Below, in pieces: positions 34,341 to 43,839 of a stretch of 64,000 nt of DNA (the stretch's first letter is position 1; every line of letters begins with the position of its first letter). A model generated the notes under the pieces. It made no database searches. It saw only the letters and a list, made by a program, of their open reading frames with translations, and was not told the DNA's origin. The stretch is from Sinorhizobium terangae. GTDB lineage: Bacteria; Pseudomonadota; Alphaproteobacteria; Rhizobiales; Rhizobiaceae. Position numbers and translations under genes: made by a program. The stretch is taken from NCBI RefSeq assembly GCF_029714365.1, contig NZ_CP121660.1, positions 1 to 64,000 on the forward strand. The letters are read 5' to 3'.

Positions 34341-35288
34341 ATGAAATGGAATTTCGCTGTAAAAGCTTTGCTCTGCCTTGTTACGAGTTGTATCGGAATA
34401 GCGCGCGCGGGCGATACCTCTTGGGAGGATCTCAAAGACGACGTATCACGCCAGACGTTGTTCATAGATGAGGTTATTCCGGCCAAGCTGGCCGAAGAGA
34501 AAGATAATCCCAGCGCCCCGAAAGACTTTGCGCTACCTAAAGAGTTCGTTTTTCCTGACGATGCGAAATTCGACAAAGTCGAAAAGAAAGCGCGAGGGGA
34601 CGTGATCTTCGGAATAGATGTCAGCCATTGGACCGGCAACATAAAGTTTCATAACTTAGCGCTGCAAGAGGTCGACTTTGTTTACGTGAAGGCGACTCAA
34701 GGTACGAAGTTTAAGGATGGAATGTTCGGCAAATATTGGGCCGATCTTGGAAAGCTGGATGGCGATAAGAAGGTCTACCGCGGCGCCTATCATTTTCTAA
34801 CCGCCAATGATGATGTCGTGGAGCAGGCGAACCGCTTTGTCGAATTCCTGGCACTTCACGGGGGTATCGGTGCAGGCGACATGCCGCCCTGCCTCGACCT
34901 CGAATGGGATCGTACCTCGACTAATCCCGACCGTTGGGCCGGCCAAGATGCCGCTAAAATTATCGAAAAGGCGCGTACTTGGCTCGAAATCGTCGAGCAG
35001 AAGACCAAGCGTACGCCAATCATCTACACAGCCAGGAGCTGGTGGAAGTCCCGCAAGATCGATGAAAAACTCCTGACCAAGTTGGATAGATATCATATTT
35101 GGATCGCCGACTATTCAACCTCACACAAAGCCGTCGAAAAGCCGGCCATTATCAACGGCAAGACCCAGAAGTTGTGGCAGTTCGCAGACGACGCCAATGT
35201 GACGACCGGCTACAAGAGCGGCTTGGATGCCAACATCTATTATGGGACTCGAGCAAGCTTCGAACAGGATTTCGGCATTACGCAATAG
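34341..35288 (+). CDS. Exported GH25 lysozyme
   Basis: A 315-aa glycoside hydrolase family 25 muramidase with a signal peptide (about 1-23). The catalytic domain spans about 88-312: GIDVSHWTG (Asp93), VYVKATQGTKF, RGAYHFL and CLDLEWD (Asp186, Glu188). It ends LWQFADDANVTTG, the usual last strand. It cleaves peptidoglycan. The start ATG at 34341 has GGAGG upstream. It is followed 25 bases later by a gene with a homologous domain. Confidence 0.93.
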   Translation: MKWNFAVKALLCLVTSCIGIARAGDTSWEDLKDDVSRQTLFIDEVIPAKLAEEKDNPSAPKDFALPKEFVFPDDAKFDKVEKKARGDVIFGIDVSHWTGNIKFHNLALQEVDFVYVKATQGTKFKDGMFGKYWADLGKLDGDKKVYRGAYHFLTANDDVVEQANRFVEFLALHGGIGAGDMPPCLDLEWDRTSTNPDRWAGQDAAKIIEKARTWLEIVEQKTKRTPIIYTARSWWKSRKIDEKLLTKLDRYHIWIADYSTSHKAVEKPAIINGKTQKLWQFADDANVTTGYKSGLDANIYYGTRASFEQDFGITQ

Positions 35289-35313
35289 TTGCTTCAAGGG
35301 ATTAGTGTGGACC

Positions 35314-37158
35314 ATGGGCTTCTCATGCCGGCTCATTCCCTATCTGGTTTCACTCGTGGCTCTCGCCGCATTTCCTGCAAGTGCGTGCGAGGGCAACGAC
35401 GCAGATGTCCCAGACGACAAATGCAAGTATTTCTTCCATTATGTTGACGACGGGGCAATGGCTGTTGATGCGAACATCGCGGAACGTCTTAAGGGCAACC
35501 TTGGAGACCCACCGATAAGGAGTTATGCGCTCATCGTCGACAACAACTACTACCCGAACTTCGCGCTGCCCAGGGACCGGCGACTTAAGCCGGCTGAGAA
35601 TGATCTCAAGAACCTGAAGAAATTCTTTGTCGAGCAGAAATTCAACGAAATCATCGTTCTCGAGAACGACCAAGCGACGAAAGATAACATCCGCTACTTT
35701 CTCGAAGAGTACCTCCCGGAGCAGTCAAAGGCTCGGCAGAAGCGCGCGCGAATCGTGTTCGCCTATTCGGGCCACGGCGCGCCTGGCAACGATGACGAGC
35801 CAGGTTCGATCGTCTTGTCGGCAGCCAAAAACAGCAATGACAGCAAAAATTTGCTGCGACTCAATGACCTAGCGACCATGCTCGTCAATTTGTCGCACAA
35901 CACCTATCATTTCCTCGCGCTGATCGGCTCGTGCTATTCAGGTGGCATATTTCCAATGGTCGACCCGCGCTGGGGGAGCGATAACTTTCCAAAGGCTCGC
36001 GGAGCACATGCGTTGTCGTCTACGGAGTCTGACAAGCTGGCCTACGGGCTGACCGACAATGACGGCAGCATTTTCTTTGACAGCTTGATCGAGGGCGTCC
36101 GCTCCGGATGGGCCGATCCGATCTTTGCCGGAATGACATCAAACAAGAGCGGTGCGACGTTTATTAACGGTGGCGGAATCGCCCGGTTTGGGCCGGTCAC
36201 GAGCTACATCTCGCTCAAGCTCGATATGACTAAAAACCCCGCGACCGGAGAGGACTTTCCGCAAGTTCGCTCGGGCAGTTTGCACAACGGCAAGGAATGG
36301 GGGGGGGCTTTCTTTTTTCTTGTACCGAAGAAACCTGCTGGCTCCATCGATTGGGTGGGAACTGTCACCACTGCGAGCTCCGAAGACTCTCCAGAGGTGG
36401 CACTCAGTACTGGTAGCGCGATAGAACGCCATCCCGAGATCAAGGTGTTTAATGCACCTGATAGTTATGCGATTCGCGGCCTCGATGTCAGCCACTGGAG
36501 CGGCGAGATCGATTGGAAAGCAGCCAAAGAGGATGGACTAACATTCGCCTATATGAAAGCCACCGAAGGGGGAGACTTCGTGGACGATCATTTCGAACAG
36601 AACTGGAAAGATGCAAGGCATGCTGGACTGGTAACCGGCGCCTATCACGTTGTAAATTTCTGCAAAGCTGCTGCCCCGCAATTCGAAAACATCAAGAAGA
36701 ACGTCCCAAAGGATCCGAGCGCCATGCCAATTGCGGTCGATCTCGAATGGTATAACGATGGACCGATCTTGAAGAGCCAAAAGAAGTGCACGGATATCAA
36801 TAGAATTCAAAAAAACCTTCACGAACTGTTGCAGCTGATCCGCGAACACTATGAGAAATTGCCAGTGATCTTCGCCCATGAGCGCGGCATTCGTGAACTG
36901 ATCGCGAATCAGTTCAATGAGTATCCACTGTGGCTTCAGGACTGGACGAAAGACGGCACGCCCGAAAGTACCGGGCCGTCGCTGTCGGGGGCCAATCCTT
37001 GGACAATATGGCAATTCGCAGGTGAGGTCGCACATTTTGGAAGCAACGACCTGGATCTAAATGCGTTCTTTGGAACGCAGGAGCAGTTTGCGGAATTCGT
37101 CTTGGGCAATAGGAATGTTGCTTTAGAGGCAGCGTTACAAGCCGAATCTGTCAAATGA
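35314..37158 (+). CDS. Exported caspase-like protease fused to GH25 lysozyme
   Basis: A 614-aa fusion with a signal peptide (about 1-24). Residues 65-340 form a caspase/metacaspase (C14) domain with His154 in YSGHGAPG and Cys207 in IGSCYSGG. Residues 387-595 are GH25: GLDVSHWSG (Asp391), AYMKATEGG, VDLEWY (Asp476, Glu478), and WQFAGEVAHF. Exported caspases are rare, and the pairing with a lysozyme domain is notable. A run of nine G at 36299-36307 lies between the domains. The frame opens at 35227, but that part overlaps the previous gene. Confidence 0.92.
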   Translation: MGFSCRLIPYLVSLVALAAFPASACEGNDADVPDDKCKYFFHYVDDGAMAVDANIAERLKGNLGDPPIRSYALIVDNNYYPNFALPRDRRLKPAENDLKNLKKFFVEQKFNEIIVLENDQATKDNIRYFLEEYLPEQSKARQKRARIVFAYSGHGAPGNDDEPGSIVLSAAKNSNDSKNLLRLNDLATMLVNLSHNTYHFLALIGSCYSGGIFPMVDPRWGSDNFPKARGAHALSSTESDKLAYGLTDNDGSIFFDSLIEGVRSGWADPIFAGMTSNKSGATFINGGGIARFGPVTSYISLKLDMTKNPATGEDFPQVRSGSLHNGKEWGGAFFFLVPKKPAGSIDWVGTVTTASSEDSPEVALSTGSAIERHPEIKVFNAPDSYAIRGLDVSHWSGEIDWKAAKEDGLTFAYMKATEGGDFVDDHFEQNWKDARHAGLVTGAYHVVNFCKAAAPQFENIKKNVPKDPSAMPIAVDLEWYNDGPILKSQKKCTDINRIQKNLHELLQLIREHYEKLPVIFAHERGIRELIANQFNEYPLWLQDWTKDGTPESTGPSLSGANPWTIWQFAGEVAHFGSNDLDLNAFFGTQEQFAEFVLGNRNVALEAALQAESVK

Positions 37159-37319
37159 GGGTACGAGCCTGTCAAAACCGGCTGCGTTGCTCCCCGAAGC
37201 CGTTGGGAGGTTTTCGATTTCAGTGATTAGGGGTGCCTGGATGCCAATCGATCTTTCCCACAATCGGACCAGATTTTCGGGTTGGAGCTCCTGGGCCGTC
37301 GATACAGCGGAGGTGATAC

Positions 37320-38177
37320 GTGACCGCCTTGAGAACCCTCACAACTCTGGCCCTCACGGTGGGCATCGTCGCGCTCTGCGCTGAGCAGCGCGCCGTCGCG
37401 CAGTCGTTGAAGGACATCGAGCAGATCGCCGGTGGCTCCGGGTGTGCGACGCGAGAATGGAAACGGCGCGGCCTCGCGCCTAAACCCTATATCAAGGGCA
37501 TGGCGATGGTTTTCGCACGCGCGATCTGCCAACCGGGGGCTGCAGGTGTCGTCGTTGTGTCGGCCACGCCCGAAGCCACCAGCAGCAAGGCTGACGCGCT
37601 AACGCACTATGGCGACATCTTCGCTGCCAAGAACATGATCAACAGTACGTCTGGCGAAGATACGCTTAGACATGCCTATGTACTGCTCATAGGTCTTGGG
37701 ATGATGGAAAGTGCAGGCAAGTATTGTGAAGGTCGAGATGTGAGCCAGTGCTTCGCCGAGGCCAGTAGCGCGGAGGCAGGGCTGTTTCAGACTTCTTGGG
37801 GAGTTAACAAAGCCAGTTTCGAACTGAAGCAGCTATTTGACACCTACAGCAGCAAGAAGCGCGACTGTATGCTGCCAATCTTTAAAGGTAACCTGACTTG
37901 CAAGATCCGAAAAAGCCATAACCCAAAGTGTCCAGATTCGACCAGCGACGTCGCCGGATCCGGGGTAGGGGCGGATTGGCAAAAGCTGACCAAGGCCTGC
38001 CCTGCTTTCGCCGTGGAATATGCAGCGATCGTACTACGCACGAGCGGAGGTGCTAAGGGCGAATTCAATCCGATTCGAAAGAAGCAAGCGGAGGTTTCTC
38101 TGCAATGTGATTCTATGCTGCAGCGCGTGCAGCGCTATGTTAAAGAAAATCCGTCCGTGTGTTCAAAGTTTCGATAG
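37320..38177 (+). CDS. Exported protein, possibly lysozyme-like
   Basis: A 285-aa protein with a signal peptide (about 1-28); GTG start with GGAGG 8 bases upstream. The region LLIGLGMMESAGKYCEGRDV and, later, AEAGLFQTSWG recalls lysozyme/transglycosylase folds, where a Glu after a helix (ES.G) and a GLFQ-type motif occur. Several Cys suggest disulfides. It closes the rightward set with the GH25 genes. The lysozyme-like call is tentative. Confidence 0.55.
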   Translation: MTALRTLTTLALTVGIVALCAEQRAVAQSLKDIEQIAGGSGCATREWKRRGLAPKPYIKGMAMVFARAICQPGAAGVVVVSATPEATSSKADALTHYGDIFAAKNMINSTSGEDTLRHAYVLLIGLGMMESAGKYCEGRDVSQCFAEASSAEAGLFQTSWGVNKASFELKQLFDTYSSKKRDCMLPIFKGNLTCKIRKSHNPKCPDSTSDVAGSGVGADWQKLTKACPAFAVEYAAIVLRTSGGAKGEFNPIRKKQAEVSLQCDSMLQRVQRYVKENPSVCSKFR

Positions 38178-38593
38178 TCATATAATCTGGGCCGTGGCGT
38201 TCCCTTTCAGTACTACGTGAACATACCGGCTGTCGTGCCACGGGCATTCCAGCTTAGCTCCGTTCGAGTCCCTTCTAGGCGGACACGCTTGGCCGCATCG
38301 GCTCAATGACGTCAGCAGAAACATTTCTAAAAACTATGAGTGCATATTCCCGGCCTGGGCCGGTCCGCGTCAATCAATTGCAACAATTAAGCCTTTAACC
38401 TTTAACGGCGCTGACGAGGCTCCAGATTACGCCTCTGTGACGAGCCGGCAGCTGTCGGAATTCGTTGACGGTGTTGCGCAAACGATCGTTTATGCACCCG
38501 TTGCACAGTAACCGGTGTTTTGCTCCCACGTTGTCCCAGCCGTCCTAATCTGTGATCGGCTTTCCATGGATGAGCAGCGGGAGTTTCTCCATG
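38178..38593. other. Intergenic region before the transposase debris
   Basis: About 415 bases with no convincing gene. It lies at the right edge of the exported-protein island. Confidence 0.5.
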
Positions 38594-38908
38594 GAGAGTA
38601 CATTGGAGGTTCTCACGACCAGGAAGCGTGGACGTGAGGTTCACCGGCAATGGCCGGACGAAGTGAAGGCGCAGATCGTTTCGGAGAGCCTTCGGCCCGG
38701 CGCGACGGTGAACGAGGTGACAGAGCGGCATGGCCTGAAGCCCAACCATCTGTCCACTTGGCGCACGATGGCGCGGCAGGGCAAGCTGGTTCTGCCCGCA
38801 CCCGAGGACCCGGTGGAGTTCGCAGCGGTGATCGTCGCCCCACCCGTTTCGGAGCCGCCGATCAAAAAGGCCAGCCGCCCCGAGATTATTGTAGGCTCCG
38901 TCGTATGA
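38594..38908 (+). pseudogene. Truncated IS66-family accessory protein TnpA
   Basis: A 104-aa frame matching the first two-thirds of IS66 TnpA: RKRGREVHRQWPDEVKAQIV, then RHGLKPNHLSTWR, the HTH. It ends prematurely at EIIVGSVV and no tnpB or tnpC follows. It differs from the TnpA at 55061, so it comes from another IS66 element. Confidence 0.8.
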
Positions 38909-38959
38909 TCGACCTACACGACCTGCAAAGGTCGGGAGGCGCCGAACACCCCAGGAACG

Positions 38960-39365
38960 GGCTGTGTCTGCTTCACGATCTCATCTTCGCCGCGGCGTTT
39001 GGCGCGTTTCTGCAGGTCGATGTCTTGATGTCTTCGAGTCGAGCATCGATCGTTCGGCGATGCGGCGGCTTGAGCCCGGCCGAAATGCAGTTCGTTTGGA
39101 CATCCCGGACCAACTGCGAAACGGTCGGACGGTTTCGCGTCAGGTAGTATCGGCTGATGGTCGTGCGGATGATCTCTTCCCGTTCGTCATCCAACCGGTC
39201 GACCGCGTTTGCAATCCACCAACGACATGACCGTGCCACCGGCTCGAAACAATTTGATAAGGCGGTACGCGGTCGCTCGACTGATTTTGAGCTCGGTCGC
39301 AAACAGTGCCACATCTCCGGCTGGGGTCAATTCCTCGATTCGCTTGACACCCGATTAACTGCAAA
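38960..39365 (-). pseudogene. Degenerate TniA-like (Mu/Tn5053-type) transposase N-terminus
   Basis: Two minus-strand frames together recall the N-terminus of TniA-like transposases: EELTPAGDVALFATELKI and RATAYRLIKLFRAGG (near 39300), then, after a shift, DEREEIIRTTISRYYLTRNR and QTNCISAGLKPPHRRTIDAR. The catalytic core is absent. It is a remnant of a larger transposon. Confidence 0.6.
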
Positions 39366-39494
39366 GCGACAGCTGAGCCCGCGCCGACTGGACCGCTGAC
39401 CTCCCTGTGCTAAGCGAGGGAGGGTTGGCCCAAGCAATGTCGACGCGCCAACTAGTAGCGAAGGGTGACAGCACGTGGGATGTTTGATAGCGCT

Positions 39495-40550
39495 CTATAA
39501 CCCGGCGATCATGCGTTTGAGCTCATCGTGATTGGGAAAGTCACGAGCGACAGCGTTCAACAATGCCCGAAGTTGCAGTCCACCACCACCTTGGGTGACA
39601 GTGGTTATGGCCGAAAACCATTGTGAACGCCCGTGACCCCTGAGTGACAAGCGAGAAAGGTCGCCGCCCGCTCTAAGCCATATGTCGTCCTGCGTTGGCC
39701 CCGTGGGAAACAGATTGGCCAGCAGGTCGCTGATCTCCAGAACGGTCGGCGGGCTCGCCGTCGAGCTAGGCGATTGGTTGGTAGAAGCCGGAGGAGCTTT
39801 GAATAGACCAAAGTCCCCTTCAAGCCCGTCGGCTTTGAGAACCGGGTGCTGCGGCGCAAACTTGGGCACATCATCGGCAACAAAACCGAAGAGATCGAAT
39901 ATCCCGACCGTACCGTCTTCCTTGGGCCTAGCTCCACCTGACAGACCCCTCAGCAAGCTCGACGTGAACACGCTATTCCGGTCACCTTGGCGAATGACAG
40001 AGCTCTCATCGGCGCGGCAAGAACTCATTATGACGCGTCCTTTGCCAGCACTCATCAGGTCAAGGGTCTTCTTGGACAGCCCTCGCGGTCTTTGGGAAGC
40101 GGAGCCGGATTTGAGGGTTCCGACAGCTCCGGCATGACAAGCATCTAGAATTAGAACTTGTCTATCCGATCTCACCGACTGCAGTGCCGTCAAAAGCTCG
40201 GTATCGCTGATTGCCGTTTCCGTTAGGCGGCCAAGATCGGCTTCATGTGTAAGGAGAAAACTCTGGTCGAGGTCGTCTCTTTCCCCGTGCCCCGAGAAGT
40301 AGAACGTAAACGGTTCGTCACTGGACATCAAGGAAGCGTGGTTATCGAGTGCTTCGAACAGCGTCTTGCGGTTTGCCTCGGCGTCTGCCAGCAATGTGAC
40401 TTTTGTCGGATCAAGTCCGCAAACCTCAGGATTGATCAGCGCCGAGTGCAGATCGTTGATGTCGTTACGAATGGCGGCCGGCAGAGAGCGGATATTCTTG
40501 TAACTTGCAATACCTACGATCAATGCGCGGCCTGGTACATAGTTTTTCAT
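39495..40550 (-). CDS. Caspase-like protease with C-terminal EAD-like domain
   Basis: A 351-aa protein. The caspase (C14) domain covers about 1-245 with His88 in YFSGHGERD and Cys138 in LILDACHAG. A Ser/Pro linker precedes a C-terminal domain (270-351) with LFPTGPTQDDIWLRAGG and RALLNAVARDFP, closely matching the end of the GAP1-like protein upstream. Such shared effector-associated domains bring effectors to their partners. The ATG at 40550 is used; GTG at 40559 overlaps the upstream stop and is an alternative. It is the last gene of the operon, the likely effector. Confidence 0.9.
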   Translation of the reverse strand: MKNYVPGRALIVGIASYKNIRSLPAAIRNDINDLHSALINPEVCGLDPTKVTLLADAEANRKTLFEALDNHASLMSSDEPFTFYFSGHGERDDLDQSFLLTHEADLGRLTETAISDTELLTALQSVRSDRQVLILDACHAGAVGTLKSGSASQRPRGLSKKTLDLMSAGKGRVIMSSCRADESSVIRQGDRNSVFTSSLLRGLSGGARPKEDGTVGIFDLFGFVADDVPKFAPQHPVLKADGLEGDFGLFKAPPASTNQSPSSTASPPTVLEISDLLANLFPTGPTQDDIWLRAGGDLSRLSLRGHGRSQWFSAITTVTQGGGGLQLRALLNAVARDFPNHDELKRMIAGL

Positions 40551-40555
40551 CCCGG

Positions 40556-43000
40556 TCACCAACGAAAATGCTCCTGCCTAAGCTTCTGCAAAACGCGGTT
40601 GTCGGGAAACTCCGACAGCATCGCGTTCAGCAGATCGCGAGCCTTCATCCTCTTGCCGCCCTTTTCCATGTCGGTGACGACCGTGTGCCATGCCTCGCGG
40701 CCGCTCGGGGCATTTGGAATATCGGCGGCCTTTCCTCCAGCACGTTGCCAGAGACTCTTGTCCCCCGGCCCCATAGGGAAAAGGTCTGCACCAATGTCCT
40801 CCAATACCCGCCATTTTACGGAGTCTGCGGTCGGCCCCAAAATGCCAAGCCAAAATCGCGTAAAATATCCCAAGAGGTCTCGGCAGTATTCGAGGGCGGG
40901 TTCAACATCATTGCGCCCCGCAAGCGCTTGGTCAGCAAGAAAGCTGGCAGATGTAGACCACGACCGTGTTGCGATGAACGCGCCAATTGCTGTCGCGATA
41001 TCCTTCGATACAGCGCTCCGCAGAGCGAGCTTCAGCCATTCAATGAACGCGCTTTCTGCAACGTTCGGGAACGTTCTGAAGAACTCCAAGCCGGTCAAGG
41101 GGTTGGCGACAAGCTTTGCGAGGTGAGGAGCCTCCTGGGCCAACGCGATAATGGCGTCTGACAAGGTACGCTCTGGGGCAGGTCCATGCTTGCCCTCCAA
41201 AAATTCGGTAAGCCATGTGTTTGCCGTGGCCGTGGCAATTTTCGACCGCATCGTGCCGGGCAACGACGCCCAAACGTCTTCACGGCGGGGATAGGTCGAT
41301 ATCTCCGCAAGCCCCGTATTTGCCAATTTCCGGATAAGCTCGAGGTCATCCTCGGTCAGCACGCCGTCGATTAGAAGGTCGAGCAGGCGAAAGTAACAAC
41401 GCCGCGCATCGCGGGGCGCATTGAGCGCCGTCGGATTCTTTGCCAGCGTCAATCGCCATAACCCGCGCCATGTCGGATTATCGACGTCAATTCCGCGAAG
41501 CGCGCTCGTTGCCAGGGCCGCACGGTTCACAGCCAAGTCTATAACGCGCTCGTCCGACGAATTGACCGCGGCAAGAGCAATCTGTTCGGCCGTGGCGTGC
41601 GACAACGCCAACGCGATGCTACGCGCGGTAGCCGACTTGACTTTGAGATGGACCTCGATTGATTTCTCTGGAGCGAAACCGAGTGAACAGCATACGGCGT
41701 GGAGCTCTGGAAGACCTAGTTGTCCAGCATGATTTAGCAGGGCTTCAGCGATGGTATGGCTGAGCGCCCTGGGGGATGTCGTAGCGAGCGCCTTATCGAA
41801 GGCGTCGATGTTCGTCGCTAGTTTAGCGATAGGCGACAGGAGATCGGGCGTGCCTTCGAGTACGCGCCAGATTGCTGGAGCTGCATGGGTTTCCTTCTTA
41901 AGAAACGATCGCATACCCTTGCTGGTATGATTCCTCCAGATCTCCGTAGGACCCTCATCAGAGACGTCGCGTATTATTCTTCCAATGTCTTCTGGGGTCT
42001 TTTTCCAAAGCTCCGTTGAAGCCCAATCCTCTAGCGCCTTCCAGAAGTCATTAGCTTTCTGAAACGCCGCCAATGAGAGATTTCGCGATGTACGAACCTC
42101 GCCGACGTCAGCTTTGATGAGCTTGGCTGTTGACTTGTCGATAAGGCGCGCCTTCTCCTCAACGCCGTCGGAAGGCTGAGGCGACAGGTGTCCAGTCAGC
42201 CTGACGGCGGCAATTGTCTCGGGAAACTCTGCATCGCCTTCTAGTACCTCGAGGATATCGACAAACTGATGCAGTTGATTGAATGACTTCACTCTAGCGT
42301 TTAGAGCGTCAATCAACTTGCGCAGCGCTGTCCCGTCTTCGGCACCTGCAAGCACCGCCCCAGCTCGATCGAGCTGGGTGACATTGTCTTTAACTATCGG
42401 AAACCCGGTCCAACGAGCCTTTAGTTGGCTCATTGTCGTCGCAATCGTTGGGCGATCCGGGACGTCCTGGGGTGAAAATGCCATTCGAAAGCTCAACGCC
42501 GCCCGAGCATGAGGCCAAAGGTGATGCCAAAGGTTCGCAATCGCAGCCTGAAAGCCGATGTCATCAGCCCAAATAATGGTGCCTTCCTTCACTTCGGCTA
42601 GGGCGCTGGCCAGGCCGTAATGCGGACTGCCGACGGCACCCTCGGTCGCGATGTCCACGTCCTGATAGGATCCTTGGGTATCAAAGTCATCGACCAGGAA
42701 CGAGAGCGCATGGCCGATCGAATCCCACTCCGTCAGGGCGTCGATAGGGATAAACAACGCTCGGGACCGCACCATTCCTGCTCTGGACGCATGAACGTCA
42801 GGCGCTGTACGCGCAAGCACATAGTGGGTGCGATGTGAGAATCCCGTGAAATATGGCGTCCATATCGTCCCAGGTGGCGGACTTCCACGAAGGTCCATCT
42901 CGTTTGTCAGTTCCGTGGCCATATCGGCGCTCGGACTTGCGCCAAGCATTGCATGTCCACTGTTCCGCTCGCCGTAAGCAGCTTGACCTACGAGCATCAT
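40556..43000 (-). CDS. GTPase-associated protein 1 (GAP1-like) with C-terminal EAD-like domain
   Basis: An 814-aa protein. The N-terminus (LVGQAAYGERNSGHAMLGAS) matches the GAP1 domain of GTPase-centred conflict systems, a family with an opening such as HQ..YG...GH.LL. The long middle is helical. Residues 732-814 form the EAD-like domain: LFPMGPGDKSLWQRAGG and RDLLNAMLSEFPDN, matching the caspase encoded next. ATGA overlaps exist with the GTPase gene upstream. It probably links GTPase state to the caspase. Confidence 0.82.
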   Translation of the reverse strand: MMLVGQAAYGERNSGHAMLGASPSADMATELTNEMDLRGSPPPGTIWTPYFTGFSHRTHYVLARTAPDVHASRAGMVRSRALFIPIDALTEWDSIGHALSFLVDDFDTQGSYQDVDIATEGAVGSPHYGLASALAEVKEGTIIWADDIGFQAAIANLWHHLWPHARAALSFRMAFSPQDVPDRPTIATTMSQLKARWTGFPIVKDNVTQLDRAGAVLAGAEDGTALRKLIDALNARVKSFNQLHQFVDILEVLEGDAEFPETIAAVRLTGHLSPQPSDGVEEKARLIDKSTAKLIKADVGEVRTSRNLSLAAFQKANDFWKALEDWASTELWKKTPEDIGRIIRDVSDEGPTEIWRNHTSKGMRSFLKKETHAAPAIWRVLEGTPDLLSPIAKLATNIDAFDKALATTSPRALSHTIAEALLNHAGQLGLPELHAVCCSLGFAPEKSIEVHLKVKSATARSIALALSHATAEQIALAAVNSSDERVIDLAVNRAALATSALRGIDVDNPTWRGLWRLTLAKNPTALNAPRDARRCYFRLLDLLIDGVLTEDDLELIRKLANTGLAEISTYPRREDVWASLPGTMRSKIATATANTWLTEFLEGKHGPAPERTLSDAIIALAQEAPHLAKLVANPLTGLEFFRTFPNVAESAFIEWLKLALRSAVSKDIATAIGAFIATRSWSTSASFLADQALAGRNDVEPALEYCRDLLGYFTRFWLGILGPTADSVKWRVLEDIGADLFPMGPGDKSLWQRAGGKAADIPNAPSGREAWHTVVTDMEKGGKRMKARDLLNAMLSEFPDNRVLQKLRQEHFRW

Positions 43001-43839
43001 CCGGCCCGCATGAAAGGTTTGAACATCAACGTCAGGTCCTTCGACCGATTGCCCAGCTCGTCCACGATGTAACCAAATTGCTCCGGGCCTTGGTCGATAT
43101 AGTCATTGTCTCGGCTATCTTCGCTCAGAGGTCGTTCAAGAGCTGACAGCCCGAGCACCTTCACACTGTCGGCTTCCCAATTCGATCGAAGAAACGCCGC
43201 CACAAGCGGCATCCGCCTCTCGAGAACGGTTGAAGGCCGCATCGAGGCTTCTTGCTCCGGAAGTTCATCCCAACACGAGAGGACCAGCATCAATTGCGGT
43301 GTTGTCACAGCTTTCAGCTGACCTTTGCCCTTTACGAATAGCATCCATTGGAGGAACTCCACCAGACGGGCCTGTTCGGATAGCTCGAACGTGTCGTGTG
43401 CTCGGTTTTCCGCGGAGCTCAAGTCGCCGATGGGCCGGGAGAATATATCGTCGCTCACCTGCATATTGTGAACTCTCACCATCACGACCCAGGCGTCACT
43501 GTCCAGAACCCGCTCGCGCCAGGCCTGGGGCATAGCGCGCCTTTCCCGGATTGCTTTGACCTGCTCTCCTCCATAGTCCGGCCACACCAAATTGATCGCC
43601 ATACCGTCTGGATCGACGACATTCCAGGTGCTCTCGATGTACTGCGAGGCCCCCGTATGTTGTGCCGCACGGCCGTCGTTAAGAGCGTTCAGCACTTCCT
43701 CATAACCAGCCAGGGATCCGACCGACCCCACCATCCGAAGGTAGCCCTGCTCCTGATTTAGCCGCCCGAGAAGCTGGCCTCCGAAATGCGTCTTTCCAAC
43801 ATTCGATTCGCCGAGCAGCAGGATTCTTGCGTCCATCAT
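42997..43839 (-). CDS. Conflict-system GTPase 1 (double-GTPase 1 type)
   Basis: A 280-aa P-loop GTPase. G1 is GESNVGKTH (10-18), the G3-like segment is WPDYGGEQ (86-93) and a G4-like position is SCWDEL (188-193). Its pairing with a second GTPase and with GASH and GAP1 genes points to the DO-GTPase pair of the conflict systems described by the Aravind group. It overlaps both neighbours by ATGA. Confidence 0.83.
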   Translation of the reverse strand: MMDARILLLGESNVGKTHFGGQLLGRLNQEQGYLRMVGSVGSLAGYEEVLNALNDGRAAQHTGASQYIESTWNVVDPDGMAINLVWPDYGGEQVKAIRERRAMPQAWRERVLDSDAWVVMVRVHNMQVSDDIFSRPIGDLSSAENRAHDTFELSEQARLVEFLQWMLFVKGKGQLKAVTTPQLMLVLSCWDELPEQEASMRPSTVLERRMPLVAAFLRSNWEADSVKVLGLSALERPLSEDSRDNDYIDQGPEQFGYIVDELGNRSKDLTLMFKPFMRAG

